NCBI GenBank assembly: GCA_964441705.1
Contig: CAYTWF010000072.1
Location: 1 to 13,172, forward strand
Reading direction: 5' to 3'
Length of the DNA stretch: 13,172 nt
From: Eshraghiella sp964441705
GTDB taxonomy: Bacteria > Bacillota > Clostridia > Lachnospirales > Lachnospiraceae
Shown here: positions 7,088-13,124 of the stretch, piece after piece
Layout of the letters: the number at the start of each line of letters is the position of its first letter
How positions within the stretch are numbered: position 1 is the first letter of the stretch
Position numbers and translations under genes: made by a program
The notes under the pieces: generated by a model
Database searches by the model: none
Told to the model about the DNA's origin: nothing
The model's input: only the letters and a program-made list of their open reading frames with translations

Positions 7088-7740
7088 TTAAAAAAATAAC
7101 AATAGCTATTACTGCTGTGGCAATTATCGCTGCAATAATAAATGGGATATTGGATAGAGGCCAGTATACAGATTATTTTTCCGAGGATGAACCATTATAT
7201 AATTATTCAATTTCAGAATGCGATTATGATTACTTGAAAACCCAGCTTGAGTTCATAGATGAAAAGACAGAAGAAGCACCTGTCATTCTTAAGGTAAGGG
7301 CAACAGGAAGAACGGATTATCTTTTTGAGACATACAGACGTGAGGTTGTAGTTGAAAAGGTAATTAAAGGTAGTGGGATTGAAGAAAATCAGACAATATA
7401 TATACATAGCCCGTCATGGTTTATTTTTAACACAGGCGATATTAATCTTGGATTTGTTAATGAGCTTGTCAAAGATGATGAATATCTTGTATTCATAGAC
7501 CAACAGGAAGAGCTTGTTCAAAAGGAAAAAATAAAAACCTATGCGCTCGTTGAAACCAATATAGCATGTGTATTTAACTGTAAGGATAAGGATAATGTAG
7601 TTGTCTCCAATGATGATGAGAATTCCATGGGAAAGGCATCATATGATAAGGTAAGCGGTAATGAAGTATTTATGAGCTCAAAGGAAGCTCTGGATTCATA
7701 TATGGAGTTAAAGCATGATTTACTGGAAAAATATAATTAA
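7084..7740 (+). CDS. Membrane-anchored extracytoplasmic protein, possible OB-fold
   Basis: The product has 218 residues. Residues 5-23 form one hydrophobic segment with no clear cleavage site, so it is probably an anchor with the rest outside the cell. The central part (about 66-140) has alternating strands: VILKVRATGR, YRREVVVEKVIKGSG, NQTIYIHSP, then DDEYLVFI. The arrangement of a strand, a VEKVIKG turn and a later EYLVF strand resembles TIMP/NTR-like OB-fold domains of surface proteins; this is a pattern-based guess. Cysteines occur at 46, 162 and 166. The GTG start overlaps the ATPase stop by four bases (GTGA) and follows an AAGGAAGAGGG purine-rich site, so it belongs to the ABC cassette. 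It may be a receptor, chaperone or immunity component for the secreted first-gene product. Confidence 0.7.
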   Translation: MIKKITIAITAVAIIAAIINGILDRGQYTDYFSEDEPLYNYSISECDYDYLKTQLEFIDEKTEEAPVILKVRATGRTDYLFETYRREVVVEKVIKGSGIEENQTIYIHSPSWFIFNTGDINLGFVNELVKDDEYLVFIDQQEELVQKEKIKTYALVETNIACVFNCKDKDNVVVSNDDENSMGKASYDKVSGNEVFMSSKEALDSYMELKHDLLEKYN

Positions 7741-7743
7741 TTG

Positions 7744-7801
7744 TTATTCTAATTAAGAGGCTTCGCAGTCAGTACACTGCGGAGCTTTTTAATTAGAATA
7801 A
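7744..7801. terminator. Strong two-part terminator closing the ABC cassette
   Basis: An inner 10-bp stem (7760-7769 with 7776-7785, one G-U pair, 6-base loop) is followed by TTTTT. It is enclosed by an outer perfect 13-base inverted repeat (7744-7756 with 7789-7801). The structure begins four bases after the stop codon, and its symmetry allows termination on both strands. It separates the cassette from the feo promoter. Confidence 0.88.
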
Positions 7802-7815
7802 ATTAACAAAAGTTG

Positions 7816-7850
7816 TTGACAACTAATGAAAGTTAGAATATACTAACATA
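7816..7850 (+). promoter_or_regulatory. feo promoter with overlapping DtxR-type operator
   Basis: TTGACA at 7816-7821 and TATACT at 7839-7844 are separated by 17 bases, a near-consensus sigma-A promoter. AGTTAGAATATACTAACATA at 7831-7850 covers the -10 and contains the inverted half-sites GTTAG and CTAAC six bases apart. DtxR/IdeR/MntR-family repressors bind related TTAG/CTAA palindromes, so Fe(II)- or Mn(II)-dependent repression is the natural reading. An almost identical site lies before feoB. Confidence 0.75.
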
Positions 7851-7892
7851 CGAAAAGAAATCAGACATAGTGCTGAAAAGAAAGAAGATGAG

Positions 7893-8105
7893 ATGATGCC
7901 ACTATCAATGGTAAATGAAGGTGAACCTAATATTATTAAAAAAGTAGGCGGTAAGGAAGACACAAGAAGATTTCTTGAAAATCTTGGCTTTGTAACCGGT
8001 GGCACAGTAACGGTTGTGTCACAGATTAACGGTAACATGATTGTTAACATCAAGAATTCAAGAGTAGCTATAGGTAAAGATATGGCTAACAAGATTATGG
8101 TCTGA
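7893..8105 (+). CDS. feoA: FeoA-family ferrous iron transport accessory protein (first copy)
   Basis: The product has 70 residues with the FeoA SH3-like beta-barrel pattern: an N-terminal region MVNEGEPNIIKKVGG, then RRFLENLGFVTGGTVTVVSQ at about 29-48, and the final strand SRVAIGKDMANKIMV. FeoA binds the cytoplasmic side of FeoB and is needed for full Fe(II) uptake. This copy is divergent: it has SQINGNMIVNIKNSRVAIG where the second copy has the usual APLGDPVEVTVRGYELSLR. The start could be ATG 7893 or ATG 7896; the purine-rich AAGAAAGAAG before them is a weak ribosome site. The gene is first in the feoA-feoA-feoB operon, with the promoter and operator about 50 bases upstream. Confidence 0.85.
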   Translation: MMPLSMVNEGEPNIIKKVGGKEDTRRFLENLGFVTGGTVTVVSQINGNMIVNIKNSRVAIGKDMANKIMV

Positions 8106-8128
8106 ATAAGAATGAAGAAGGAGCTGTT

Positions 8129-8350
8129 ATGAGAACATTAAAGGATGCTGCCATTGGACAGACAGTCAAGGTTGTTAAGCTGACAGGAGAAGGCCCTGTT
8201 AAAAGACGTATTATGGATATGGGTATTACTAAGGGTGTGGATATATACATAAGAAAGGTTGCCCCGCTGGGAGACCCTGTAGAGGTAACGGTAAGAGGCT
8301 ATGAGCTGTCTCTTAGAAAAGCAGATGCAGAGATGATTATTACCGAGTAA
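8129..8350 (+). CDS. feoA: FeoA-family ferrous iron transport accessory protein (second copy)
   Basis: The 73-residue protein is closer to canonical FeoA: LKDAAIGQTVKVVKLTGEGP, then KRRIMDMGITKG at about 26-37, then VAPLGDPVEVTVRGYELSLR at about 44-63, ending in EMIITE. The LGDP and GYELSLR segments are the best-conserved part of the family. It starts 23 bases after the first feoA with a GGAG ribosome site, so the two are co-translated or closely coupled. The pair may act as two partners of one FeoB, or only one may bind it. Eighty bases of leader with a second operator follow before feoB. Confidence 0.93.
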   Translation: MRTLKDAAIGQTVKVVKLTGEGPVKRRIMDMGITKGVDIYIRKVAPLGDPVEVTVRGYELSLRKADAEMIITE

Positions 8351-8354
8351 TTTT

Positions 8355-8384
8355 TTTACCAATGAGTTAGATAACACTAACATA
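8355..8384 (+). promoter_or_regulatory. Second DtxR-type operator, upstream of feoB
   Basis: AGTTAGATAACACTAACATA at 8365-8384 matches the site before feoA1 at 16 of 20 positions, with identical half-sites and spacing. A weak promoter can be drawn through it (TTTACC at 8355-8360, 17 bases, TAACAT at 8378-8383). feoB may thus have its own metal-regulated transcript in addition to read-through from feoA. The promoter is uncertain; the operator repeat is plain. Confidence 0.6.
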
Positions 8385-8430
8385 AGATAGGAAAGACAAA
8401 CAAAAAGTTAACACAAAAAGGAGTTATGAG

Positions 8431-10620
8431 ATGTCAATTAAAATTGCACTTGCAGGTAATCCTAACTGCGGTAAAACAACATTGTTTAATGCGCTTACAG
8501 GTTCCAATCAGTTCGTAGGAAACTGGCCAGGCGTTACAGTTGAGAAGAAGGAAGGAAAGCTTAAGGGACACAGTGATGTAACAATCATGGACCTTCCGGG
8601 AATATATTCCCTTTCTCCATATACACTTGAAGAGGTGGTAGCACGTAATTACCTTATTACAGAAAGACCGGACGCGATTCTTAATATCGTTGATGGTACC
8701 AACATAGAGAGAAATCTGTATCTGTCAACACAGCTTATGGAGCTTGGAATACCTGTAATCATGGCTGTTAATATGATGGATGTGGTTAAGAAGTCGGGAG
8801 ATAAGATATACATAGATAAATTAAGTGAAAAGCTGGGCTGTGAGGTAGTTGAAATATCCGCTCTTAAGGGAACCGGAATTAAGGAAGCGGCCGAGAAGGC
8901 AGTTGCAGTTGCTTCACAGAAAACCTCTGTATCTGTTCATGAGTTCTGTCCTGAGGTGGAAGAGATAATTGGCAGCGTTGCAGACAGACTTGACAACACT
9001 ATACCTGAGGAGCAAAAGAGATTTTTTGCAATTAAACTGCTTGAGAAGGATGATAAAATCTCAGTTAACATGAAATCAGTTCCTGAGGTTGCTGATAAGA
9101 TTGAAGAGCTGGAAAAGAAATATGATGATGACACTGAAAGCATTATCACCAATGAAAGATATGTGTATATTTCGTCAATCATTGGTGACTGCTATAAAAA
9201 GAACGGTAAGAAAAAGCTTTCTGTATCAGACAAAATTGACAAAATTGTAACTAACAGATTTGCGGCATTACCAATATTTGCAGCAGTTATGTTCCTTGTA
9301 TATTTTATATCTGTAACAACCATTGGTACATGGGCTACCGACTGGGCCAATGATGGTGTATTTGGTGATGGCTGGCATTTATTTGGAATTGACAGCGTGT
9401 ATGTTCCAAGTATACCTGCACTTGTTGAAAAAGGTCTTATAGCAATTAACTGCGCTGACTGGCTGAGTGCATTGATTCTGGACGGAGTAATTGCCGGTGT
9501 AGGTGCCGTTCTGGGATTTGTTCCTCAGATGCTCGTACTTTTCATATTCCTTGCATTCCTTGAGGCTTGCAGATACATGTCAAGAGTTGCATTTATCATG
9601 GATAGAATTTTCCGTAAATTCGGACTTTCAGGTAAATCCTTCATTCCAATGCTTATCGGCAGCGGCTGTGGTGTTCCTGGAATTATGGCTTCAAGAACAA
9701 TTGAAAATGACAGAGACCGTAAAATGACTATTATGACCACAACATTTATTCCTTGTGGTGCCAAGCTTCCAATTATCGCTCTTATCGCAGGTGCTTTATT
9801 TGGTGGAGCATGGTGGGTTGCACCAAGTGCATACTTTATCGGAATTGCAGCAGTTATCTGCTCAGGTATTATTCTTAAGAAGACTAAAATGTTCGCTGGT
9901 GACCCGGCACCATTCGTAATGGAGCTTCCAGCATATCATATGCCAACAGTTGGCAATGTACTTAGAAGCATGTGGGAAAGAGGCTGGTCCTTTATTAAAA
10001 AGGCCGGAACAATCATTCTCCTTTCAACAATTGTACTTTGGTTCCTAATGAGCTTTGGATGGGTTGATGGAAGCTTTGGAATGCTTGAGGCAGAACAGCT
10101 TAATGACAGTATTCTTGCTTCAATCGGTGGATTTATTGCACCAATATTCAAACCTCTTGGATGGGGCGACTGGAAGATGGCAGTTGCAGCTGTAACCGGT
10201 CTTATAGCAAAAGAAAACGTAGTAGGTACCTTTGGTGTCCTCTTTGGATTTGCAGAGGTAGCAGAGGATGGTAATGAGATATGGGGAGCACTTGCAGGAA
10301 GCATGAGTGCACTTGCAGCATACTCCTTCCTCGTATTCAATCTTCTTTGCGCACCTTGCTTTGCAGCAATGGGAGCTATCAAAAGAGAAATGAACTCTGC
10401 CAAGTGGTTCTGGTTTGCAGTAGGCTATCAGACAATACTTGCTTACCTGACATCACTTTGTATCTTCCAGATTGGCTCAATATTCACTACCGGAAGCTTT
10501 GGTGTTGGAACAGTAATTGCATGCCTGCTTGTAGTACTTTTCGTATACCTTCTTGTAAGACCATATAAGGAGAGCAATACTCTTAAGGTTAATGCCAAAA
10601 AGCTTGCAAAAGCCAAATAA
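8431..10620 (+). CDS. feoB: Ferrous iron transporter FeoB
   Basis: This 729-residue polytopic membrane protein imports Fe(II). The N-terminal G domain has G1 GNPNCGKT at 9-16, G2 Thr around 36, G3 DLPG at 54-57, G4 NMMD at 114-117 and G5 SALKG at 143-147. A helical GDI-like spacer fills about 170-265. Membrane helices begin at about 279. The two Gate motifs are intact: GSGCGVPG at 410-417 and FIPCGAKLP at 439-447. The late Cys pair CAPC at 640-643 is also present. Length is normal for the family, and the C-terminus ends in a short Lys-rich tail with no fused FeoC. A good AAAAAGGAG ribosome site precedes the ATG. The two upstream feoA genes and duplicated operator make this a conventional metal-regulated feo operon. 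Nothing suggests inactivation. Confidence 0.98.
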   Translation: MSIKIALAGNPNCGKTTLFNALTGSNQFVGNWPGVTVEKKEGKLKGHSDVTIMDLPGIYSLSPYTLEEVVARNYLITERPDAILNIVDGTNIERNLYLSTQLMELGIPVIMAVNMMDVVKKSGDKIYIDKLSEKLGCEVVEISALKGTGIKEAAEKAVAVASQKTSVSVHEFCPEVEEIIGSVADRLDNTIPEEQKRFFAIKLLEKDDKISVNMKSVPEVADKIEELEKKYDDDTESIITNERYVYISSIIGDCYKKNGKKKLSVSDKIDKIVTNRFAALPIFAAVMFLVYFISVTTIGTWATDWANDGVFGDGWHLFGIDSVYVPSIPALVEKGLIAINCADWLSALILDGVIAGVGAVLGFVPQMLVLFIFLAFLEACRYMSRVAFIMDRIFRKFGLSGKSFIPMLIGSGCGVPGIMASRTIENDRDRKMTIMTTTFIPCGAKLPIIALIAGALFGGAWWVAPSAYFIGIAAVICSGIILKKTKMFAGDPAPFVMELPAYHMPTVGNVLRSMWERGWSFIKKAGTIILLSTIVLWFLMSFGWVDGSFGMLEAEQLNDSILASIGGFIAPIFKPLGWGDWKMAVAAVTGLIAKENVVGTFGVLFGFAEVAEDGNEIWGALAGSMSALAAYSFLVFNLLCAPCFAAMGAIKREMNSAKWFWFAVGYQTILAYLTSLCIFQIGSIFTTGSFGVGTVIACLLVVLFVYLLVRPYKESNTLKVNAKKLAKAK

Positions 10621-10651
10621 TATCTGAGTAAAAACAACATATTCTGCACAT

Positions 10652-10685
10652 AATAACCTCCATACAACAATATATGGAGGTTATT
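10652..10685 (+). promoter_or_regulatory. Hairpin that buries the ribosome site of the ferritin-like gene
   Basis: AATAACCTCCATA (10652-10664) and TATGGAGGTTATT (10673-10685) form a perfect 13-bp stem with an 8-base loop. The GGAGG at 10676-10680, correctly placed for the ATG at 10690, is entirely inside the 3' arm. In RNA the ribosome site would be paired, so translation should be low unless the stem opens. It may also act as a weak terminator after feoB, as TTATTTATT follows. Confidence 0.65.
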
Positions 10686-10689
10686 TATT

Positions 10690-11142
10690 ATGATGCTTAC
10701 AGAAAAAGAACTTACTGTGCTTAAGGAGCTTAAGGCACAGGAGAACTCATGTGTTGAGAAATACGGCAAATATGCAAAGGAAGCAAAGGACCGGGAGCTG
10801 GCCAGTCTTTTTGAGACAATCCAAAAGGATGAGCAGAAGCATTATGAATCAATTACCCAGGCAATGAATGGCAGTATCCCTGAAAGTGACTGCAATGATT
10901 CAAAAGGAAAGAATTACAATCCAACACCTACCTACAGCGGGGATAGTGAGGATAAGAAAAATGATGCATTTCTTGCTACAGACTGTATTGGAACAGAAAA
11001 AATGGTATCAACAGATTATAATACAGATATATTCGCTTCAGGAAATTCAGAGCTTAGAAAGCTCTTTGCTGATATTCAGATAGAAGAGCAGAATCACGCA
11101 GAAATGCTGTATAAGTACAAAACAGTTAACTGCATGGCATAA
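10690..11142 (+). CDS. Ferritin-like (CotF/COG5577-type) protein with likely di-iron site
   Basis: The product has 150 residues in two similar helical halves. The first half (about 5-60) has E18 on helix 1 and EQKH (48-51) on helix 2. The second half (about 93-146) has E103 and EQNH (133-136). The E...ExxH...E...ExxH order is that of di-iron four-helix bundles such as rubrerythrin and ferritin. A polar linker (about 61-92, rich in Ser, Asp, Asn and Lys) separates the halves. Databases often label such proteins as spore coat CotF-like, but the ligands argue for iron binding or oxidation. It lies 69 bases after feoB with no obvious promoter, so it is likely co-expressed with iron uptake and may store iron or remove peroxide. 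ATG 10690 and ATG 10693 are both possible starts. The hairpin over its ribosome site suggests separate translational control. Confidence 0.75.
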   Translation: MMLTEKELTVLKELKAQENSCVEKYGKYAKEAKDRELASLFETIQKDEQKHYESITQAMNGSIPESDCNDSKGKNYNPTPTYSGDSEDKKNDAFLATDCIGTEKMVSTDYNTDIFASGNSELRKLFADIQIEEQNHAEMLYKYKTVNCMA

Positions 11143-11153
11143 TATGGCATAAA

Positions 11154-11184
11154 GAAAGACCATCGGATTATCCGATGGTCTTTC
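11154..11184. terminator. Bidirectional terminator between ferritin-like gene and csp
   Basis: A perfect 14-bp stem (11154-11167 with 11171-11184) has a TTA loop. On the minus strand it is followed by CTTTCTTTAT, and on the plus strand by a short pyrimidine run. It lies 12 bases after the plus-strand stop and about 105 bases beyond the end of the minus-strand cold-shock gene, so both convergent transcripts can end here. Confidence 0.85.
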
Positions 11185-11288
11185 CTGGTCTGACATATAA
11201 TACAAATATTTTTATGGACGTACTGTTAGATATGTGCATGAAAAAATTATATTTAGGACCAACTCATAACTGAGCTTAAAATTGTTGA

Positions 11289-11501
11289 TTAAGCAAGGCA
11301 AACGTTAGTTGCTTTTACTTTCTTAGAATCCTTAGGATCCTCTTCAACATCAAATGTTACCTTCTGTCCTTCTTCAAGGCTCTTGTAACCATCTGTCTGG
11401 ATAGCTGAGAAATGTACGAAAACATCTGCTCCGCCGTTGTCATCTGTTATGAAACCATAACCCTTCTGTGCATTAAACCACTTAACTGTACCGTTACTCA
11501 T
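11289..11501 (-). CDS. CspA-family cold-shock protein
   Basis: The 70-residue single-domain RNA chaperone binds single-stranded RNA and DNA in the cytoplasm. It has KWFN at 7-10, RNP1 KGYGFI at 13-18 and RNP2 VFVHF at 27-31, and ends in the KVKATNV strand. The length is standard. It is the only minus-strand gene in the window. An AGGAGG ribosome site lies about eight bases before the ATG. The leader upstream is about 110 nt from the predicted promoter and contains a stable hairpin, as in cspA-type genes controlled by RNA structure. It stands alone, transcribed toward the ferritin-like gene and away from thioredoxin. Confidence 0.97.
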   Translation of the reverse strand: MSNGTVKWFNAQKGYGFITDDNGGADVFVHFSAIQTDGYKSLEEGQKVTFDVEEDPKDSKKVKATNVCLA

Positions 11502-11546
11502 TGTAGGTACCTCCTATAAAAATATTCGTATCAATTATAAAAAAAG

Positions 11547-11592
11547 AACTAATCACCGGTCATATAGAAAAAAGACATAACCGAGATTAGTT
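11547..11592 (-). promoter_or_regulatory. Stem-loop in the csp 5' leader
   Basis: The arms AACTAATC (11547-11554) and GATTAGTT (11585-11592) are perfectly complementary. Inside them, CGGT pairs again after a one-base offset, so an extended imperfect stem with an A/T-rich loop forms. On the minus strand it lies in the leader, about 45 bases before the cold-shock start codon. Cold-shock leaders often fold differently with temperature; that role here is inference. Confidence 0.5.
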
Positions 11593-11617
11593 TTAAATTC
11601 ATATTGACTACTCAATG

Positions 11618-11646
11618 ACATTAACACATTTATATTTTAAAGTCAA
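11618..11646 (-). promoter_or_regulatory. Predicted promoter of the csp gene
   Basis: Read on the minus strand, TTGACT (11646-11641) and TAATGT (11623-11618) are separated by 17 bases. The -35 is strong and the -10 moderate. It implies a start of transcription near 11611 and a leader of about 110 nt. It points away from the thioredoxin gene. Confidence 0.5.
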
Positions 11647-11672
11647 GGGGAAAATGAATATCTTTTATCAAA

Positions 11673-11700
11673 TTGCGGACAATAAGGCTATATTTATATT
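11673..11700 (+). promoter_or_regulatory. Predicted promoter of the thioredoxin gene
   Basis: TTGCGG at 11673-11678 and TATATT at 11695-11700 are 16 bases apart. The region is divergent from the csp promoter and about 70 bases upstream of the start codon. The -35 is only a partial match, so this is tentative. Confidence 0.4.
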
Positions 11701-11768
11701 GCAATAGGAGACATAAAATGGTAAAATAAAACAGTAATCATTATTATTTTTATAAAGGAGGAAATATT

Positions 11769-12080
11769 ATGTCAGTAATTCATATAACTAAGGAAAATTT
11801 TGAGGATGTGGTAATGAAGTCAGACAAGCCTGTACTTATTGATTTCTGGGCAGACTGGTGTGGACCATGTAAGATGCTTGGTCCTGTAATTGAGGAGCTG
11901 GGAGCAGAGGTTACTGATGCCAGTATATGTAAGGTTAATGTAGACGAGCAGCCTGACCTGGCAGAGAAGTACAGCATTATGTCAATACCAACTCTTGTTC
12001 TTATTAAGAATGGTGAGGTTGTTACCAAGTCAGTTGGTGTTCAGCCTAAGACCGCAATTCTTGATTTAATAAGAGCGTAA
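11769..12080 (+). CDS. trxA: Thioredoxin
   Basis: The 103-residue cytoplasmic dithiol-disulfide oxidoreductase has the classic active site WCGPC at 30-34, D25 before it, and cis-proline IPT at 73-75. It ends with the usual NGEVV...GVQPK hairpin and C-terminal helix. Length and motifs are those of ordinary thioredoxin, with no signal peptide. AAAGGAGG lies 7-8 bases before the ATG. No thioredoxin reductase gene lies in the window. The following gene is 95 bases away and seems to have its own promoter. I use trxA for the family; the organism may have several copies. Confidence 0.97.
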   Translation: MSVIHITKENFEDVVMKSDKPVLIDFWADWCGPCKMLGPVIEELGAEVTDASICKVNVDEQPDLAEKYSIMSIPTLVLIKNGEVVTKSVGVQPKTAILDLIRA

Positions 12081-12087
12081 TACAGGG

Positions 12088-12114
12088 TTAACTTTTCACT
12101 CTATATGCCGATAC
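12088..12114 (+). promoter_or_regulatory. Candidate sigma-D (sigma-28) promoter before the DUF6033-like gene
   Basis: GCCGATAC at 12107-12114 matches seven of eight bases of the flagellar sigma -10 (GCCGATAA/T). TTAA lies at 12088-12091, 15 bases upstream, where the -35 TAAA is expected. The start of transcription would be near 12121, giving a 55-nt leader. A weaker sigma-A reading of the same DNA is TTAACT, 18 bases, TACTAT. Confidence 0.5.
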
Positions 12115-12175
12115 TATCTATGTAGTTAATAATGTGGGACAAGGATGTCTCATAAGCAGTCATGGAGGAAATAAT

Positions 12176-12931
12176 ATGAGTGGAATAAGTACAACAGGCT
12201 ATGCACAGGCCGCCAGTGCATACAGCACACAGACTAAGGCAGCAGAGAATAAGAAGACAGATGCCGCAGACGGCAAGAACAAGGTCAGTGGAACAGCAAC
12301 CTTTGGGGATGCCAGATTAAGTGATGAGGCACTTGACTATTACAACTCACTTAAGAAGAAATATGGCAACATGAATTTCGTGCTTGTAGCGTCGGACAAG
12401 AAGGCAGAGGCAGAAGCTGCTAAGGGAAGCTTTGCAAGCTCCGGGAAGCTTACAGTTCTTATTGATACAGATAAGATTGAGAAGATGGCTACGGATAAGG
12501 CATATCGTCAGAAGTATGAATCAATCCTAAGTAATGCCACCTCAGGGGCAGCACAGATGAAGTCACAGCTTGCCGCGTCAGGAATCAGTGCTAGAGCATT
12601 TGGAATGTCCTTTGACGATAAAGGAACCGCCAAGTTTTTTGCAGTAATTGACAAATCTCTTGCGACTCAGAAGGAACGTATTGAGAAAAATGCGGAGAAG
12701 AAGGCTGAGAGCAAGAAGACAGAAGCAAAGAAGGCGGCTAAAAAACAGCAGGCAGACAGACTCGAGGATTCTCAGGAGCAAATTGACAATGAGGACACAG
12801 TAACTATATCAGCCAATTCAATAGAGGAGCTGATTAAGAAGGTTCAGGACTATTATATGTCAAGCCTAAGTGACAGCGTGGTTACTGAGGAAGAGAAAAG
12901 TGTTGGACAGTCAGTGGACTTTGCAGTATAG
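12176..12931 (+). CDS. DUF6033-like protein of unknown function
   Basis: The product has 251 residues from ATG 12176, which has GGAGGA at 12164-12169. A GTG at 12134 would add 14 residues but lacks a ribosome site. There is no signal peptide or membrane segment. The N-terminus (1-40) is low-complexity Ala/Ser/Thr/Lys. The core (about 45-160) holds LSDEALDYYNSLKKKYGNMN, FVLVASDKK, LTVLIDTDKIEKMA and GISARAFGMSFDDKGTAKFF, the pattern I recall for DUF6033, a family mostly seen in Lachnospiraceae. Residues about 165-205 are a highly charged Lys/Glu/Ala helix, probably coiled coil. The C-terminus is acidic. No enzyme motif is visible. The sigma-D-like promoter suggests expression with motility genes. 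The family name is from memory and uncertain. Confidence 0.75.
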   Translation: MSGISTTGYAQAASAYSTQTKAAENKKTDAADGKNKVSGTATFGDARLSDEALDYYNSLKKKYGNMNFVLVASDKKAEAEAAKGSFASSGKLTVLIDTDKIEKMATDKAYRQKYESILSNATSGAAQMKSQLAASGISARAFGMSFDDKGTAKFFAVIDKSLATQKERIEKNAEKKAESKKTEAKKAAKKQQADRLEDSQEQIDNEDTVTISANSIEELIKKVQDYYMSSLSDSVVTEEEKSVGQSVDFAV

Positions 12932-12953
12932 AATAGTATAGAATTTATAAAAT

Positions 12954-12981
12954 AAAAGCAACCCCACATGAGGTTGCTTTT
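12954..12981 (+). terminator. Terminator after the DUF6033-like gene
   Basis: AAAAGCAACC (12954-12963) and GGTTGCTTTT (12972-12981) form a 10-bp stem with an 8-base loop, ending in a T-run. It lies 22 bases after the stop codon. The A-run on the 5' side means it can also work on the minus strand. Confidence 0.88.
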
Positions 12982-13124
12982 ATGTTGCTTACAAGTATAA
13001 TTATTCTTAATAATTCCGCTCTCATTATATGCATAAAATATTACAATAGTATTTGTTGTGCGTCAATAAAATTGAATAAATAGTTGTATACAATTAGTAA
13101 TAGATAGTGCTACAATGTATAAAC

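Noticed and set aside
12134..12175. Upstream GTG start for the DUF6033-like protein
   Set aside because: There is no ribosome site before it, the added residues look unlike a protein start, and GGAGGA is correctly spaced for ATG 12176.
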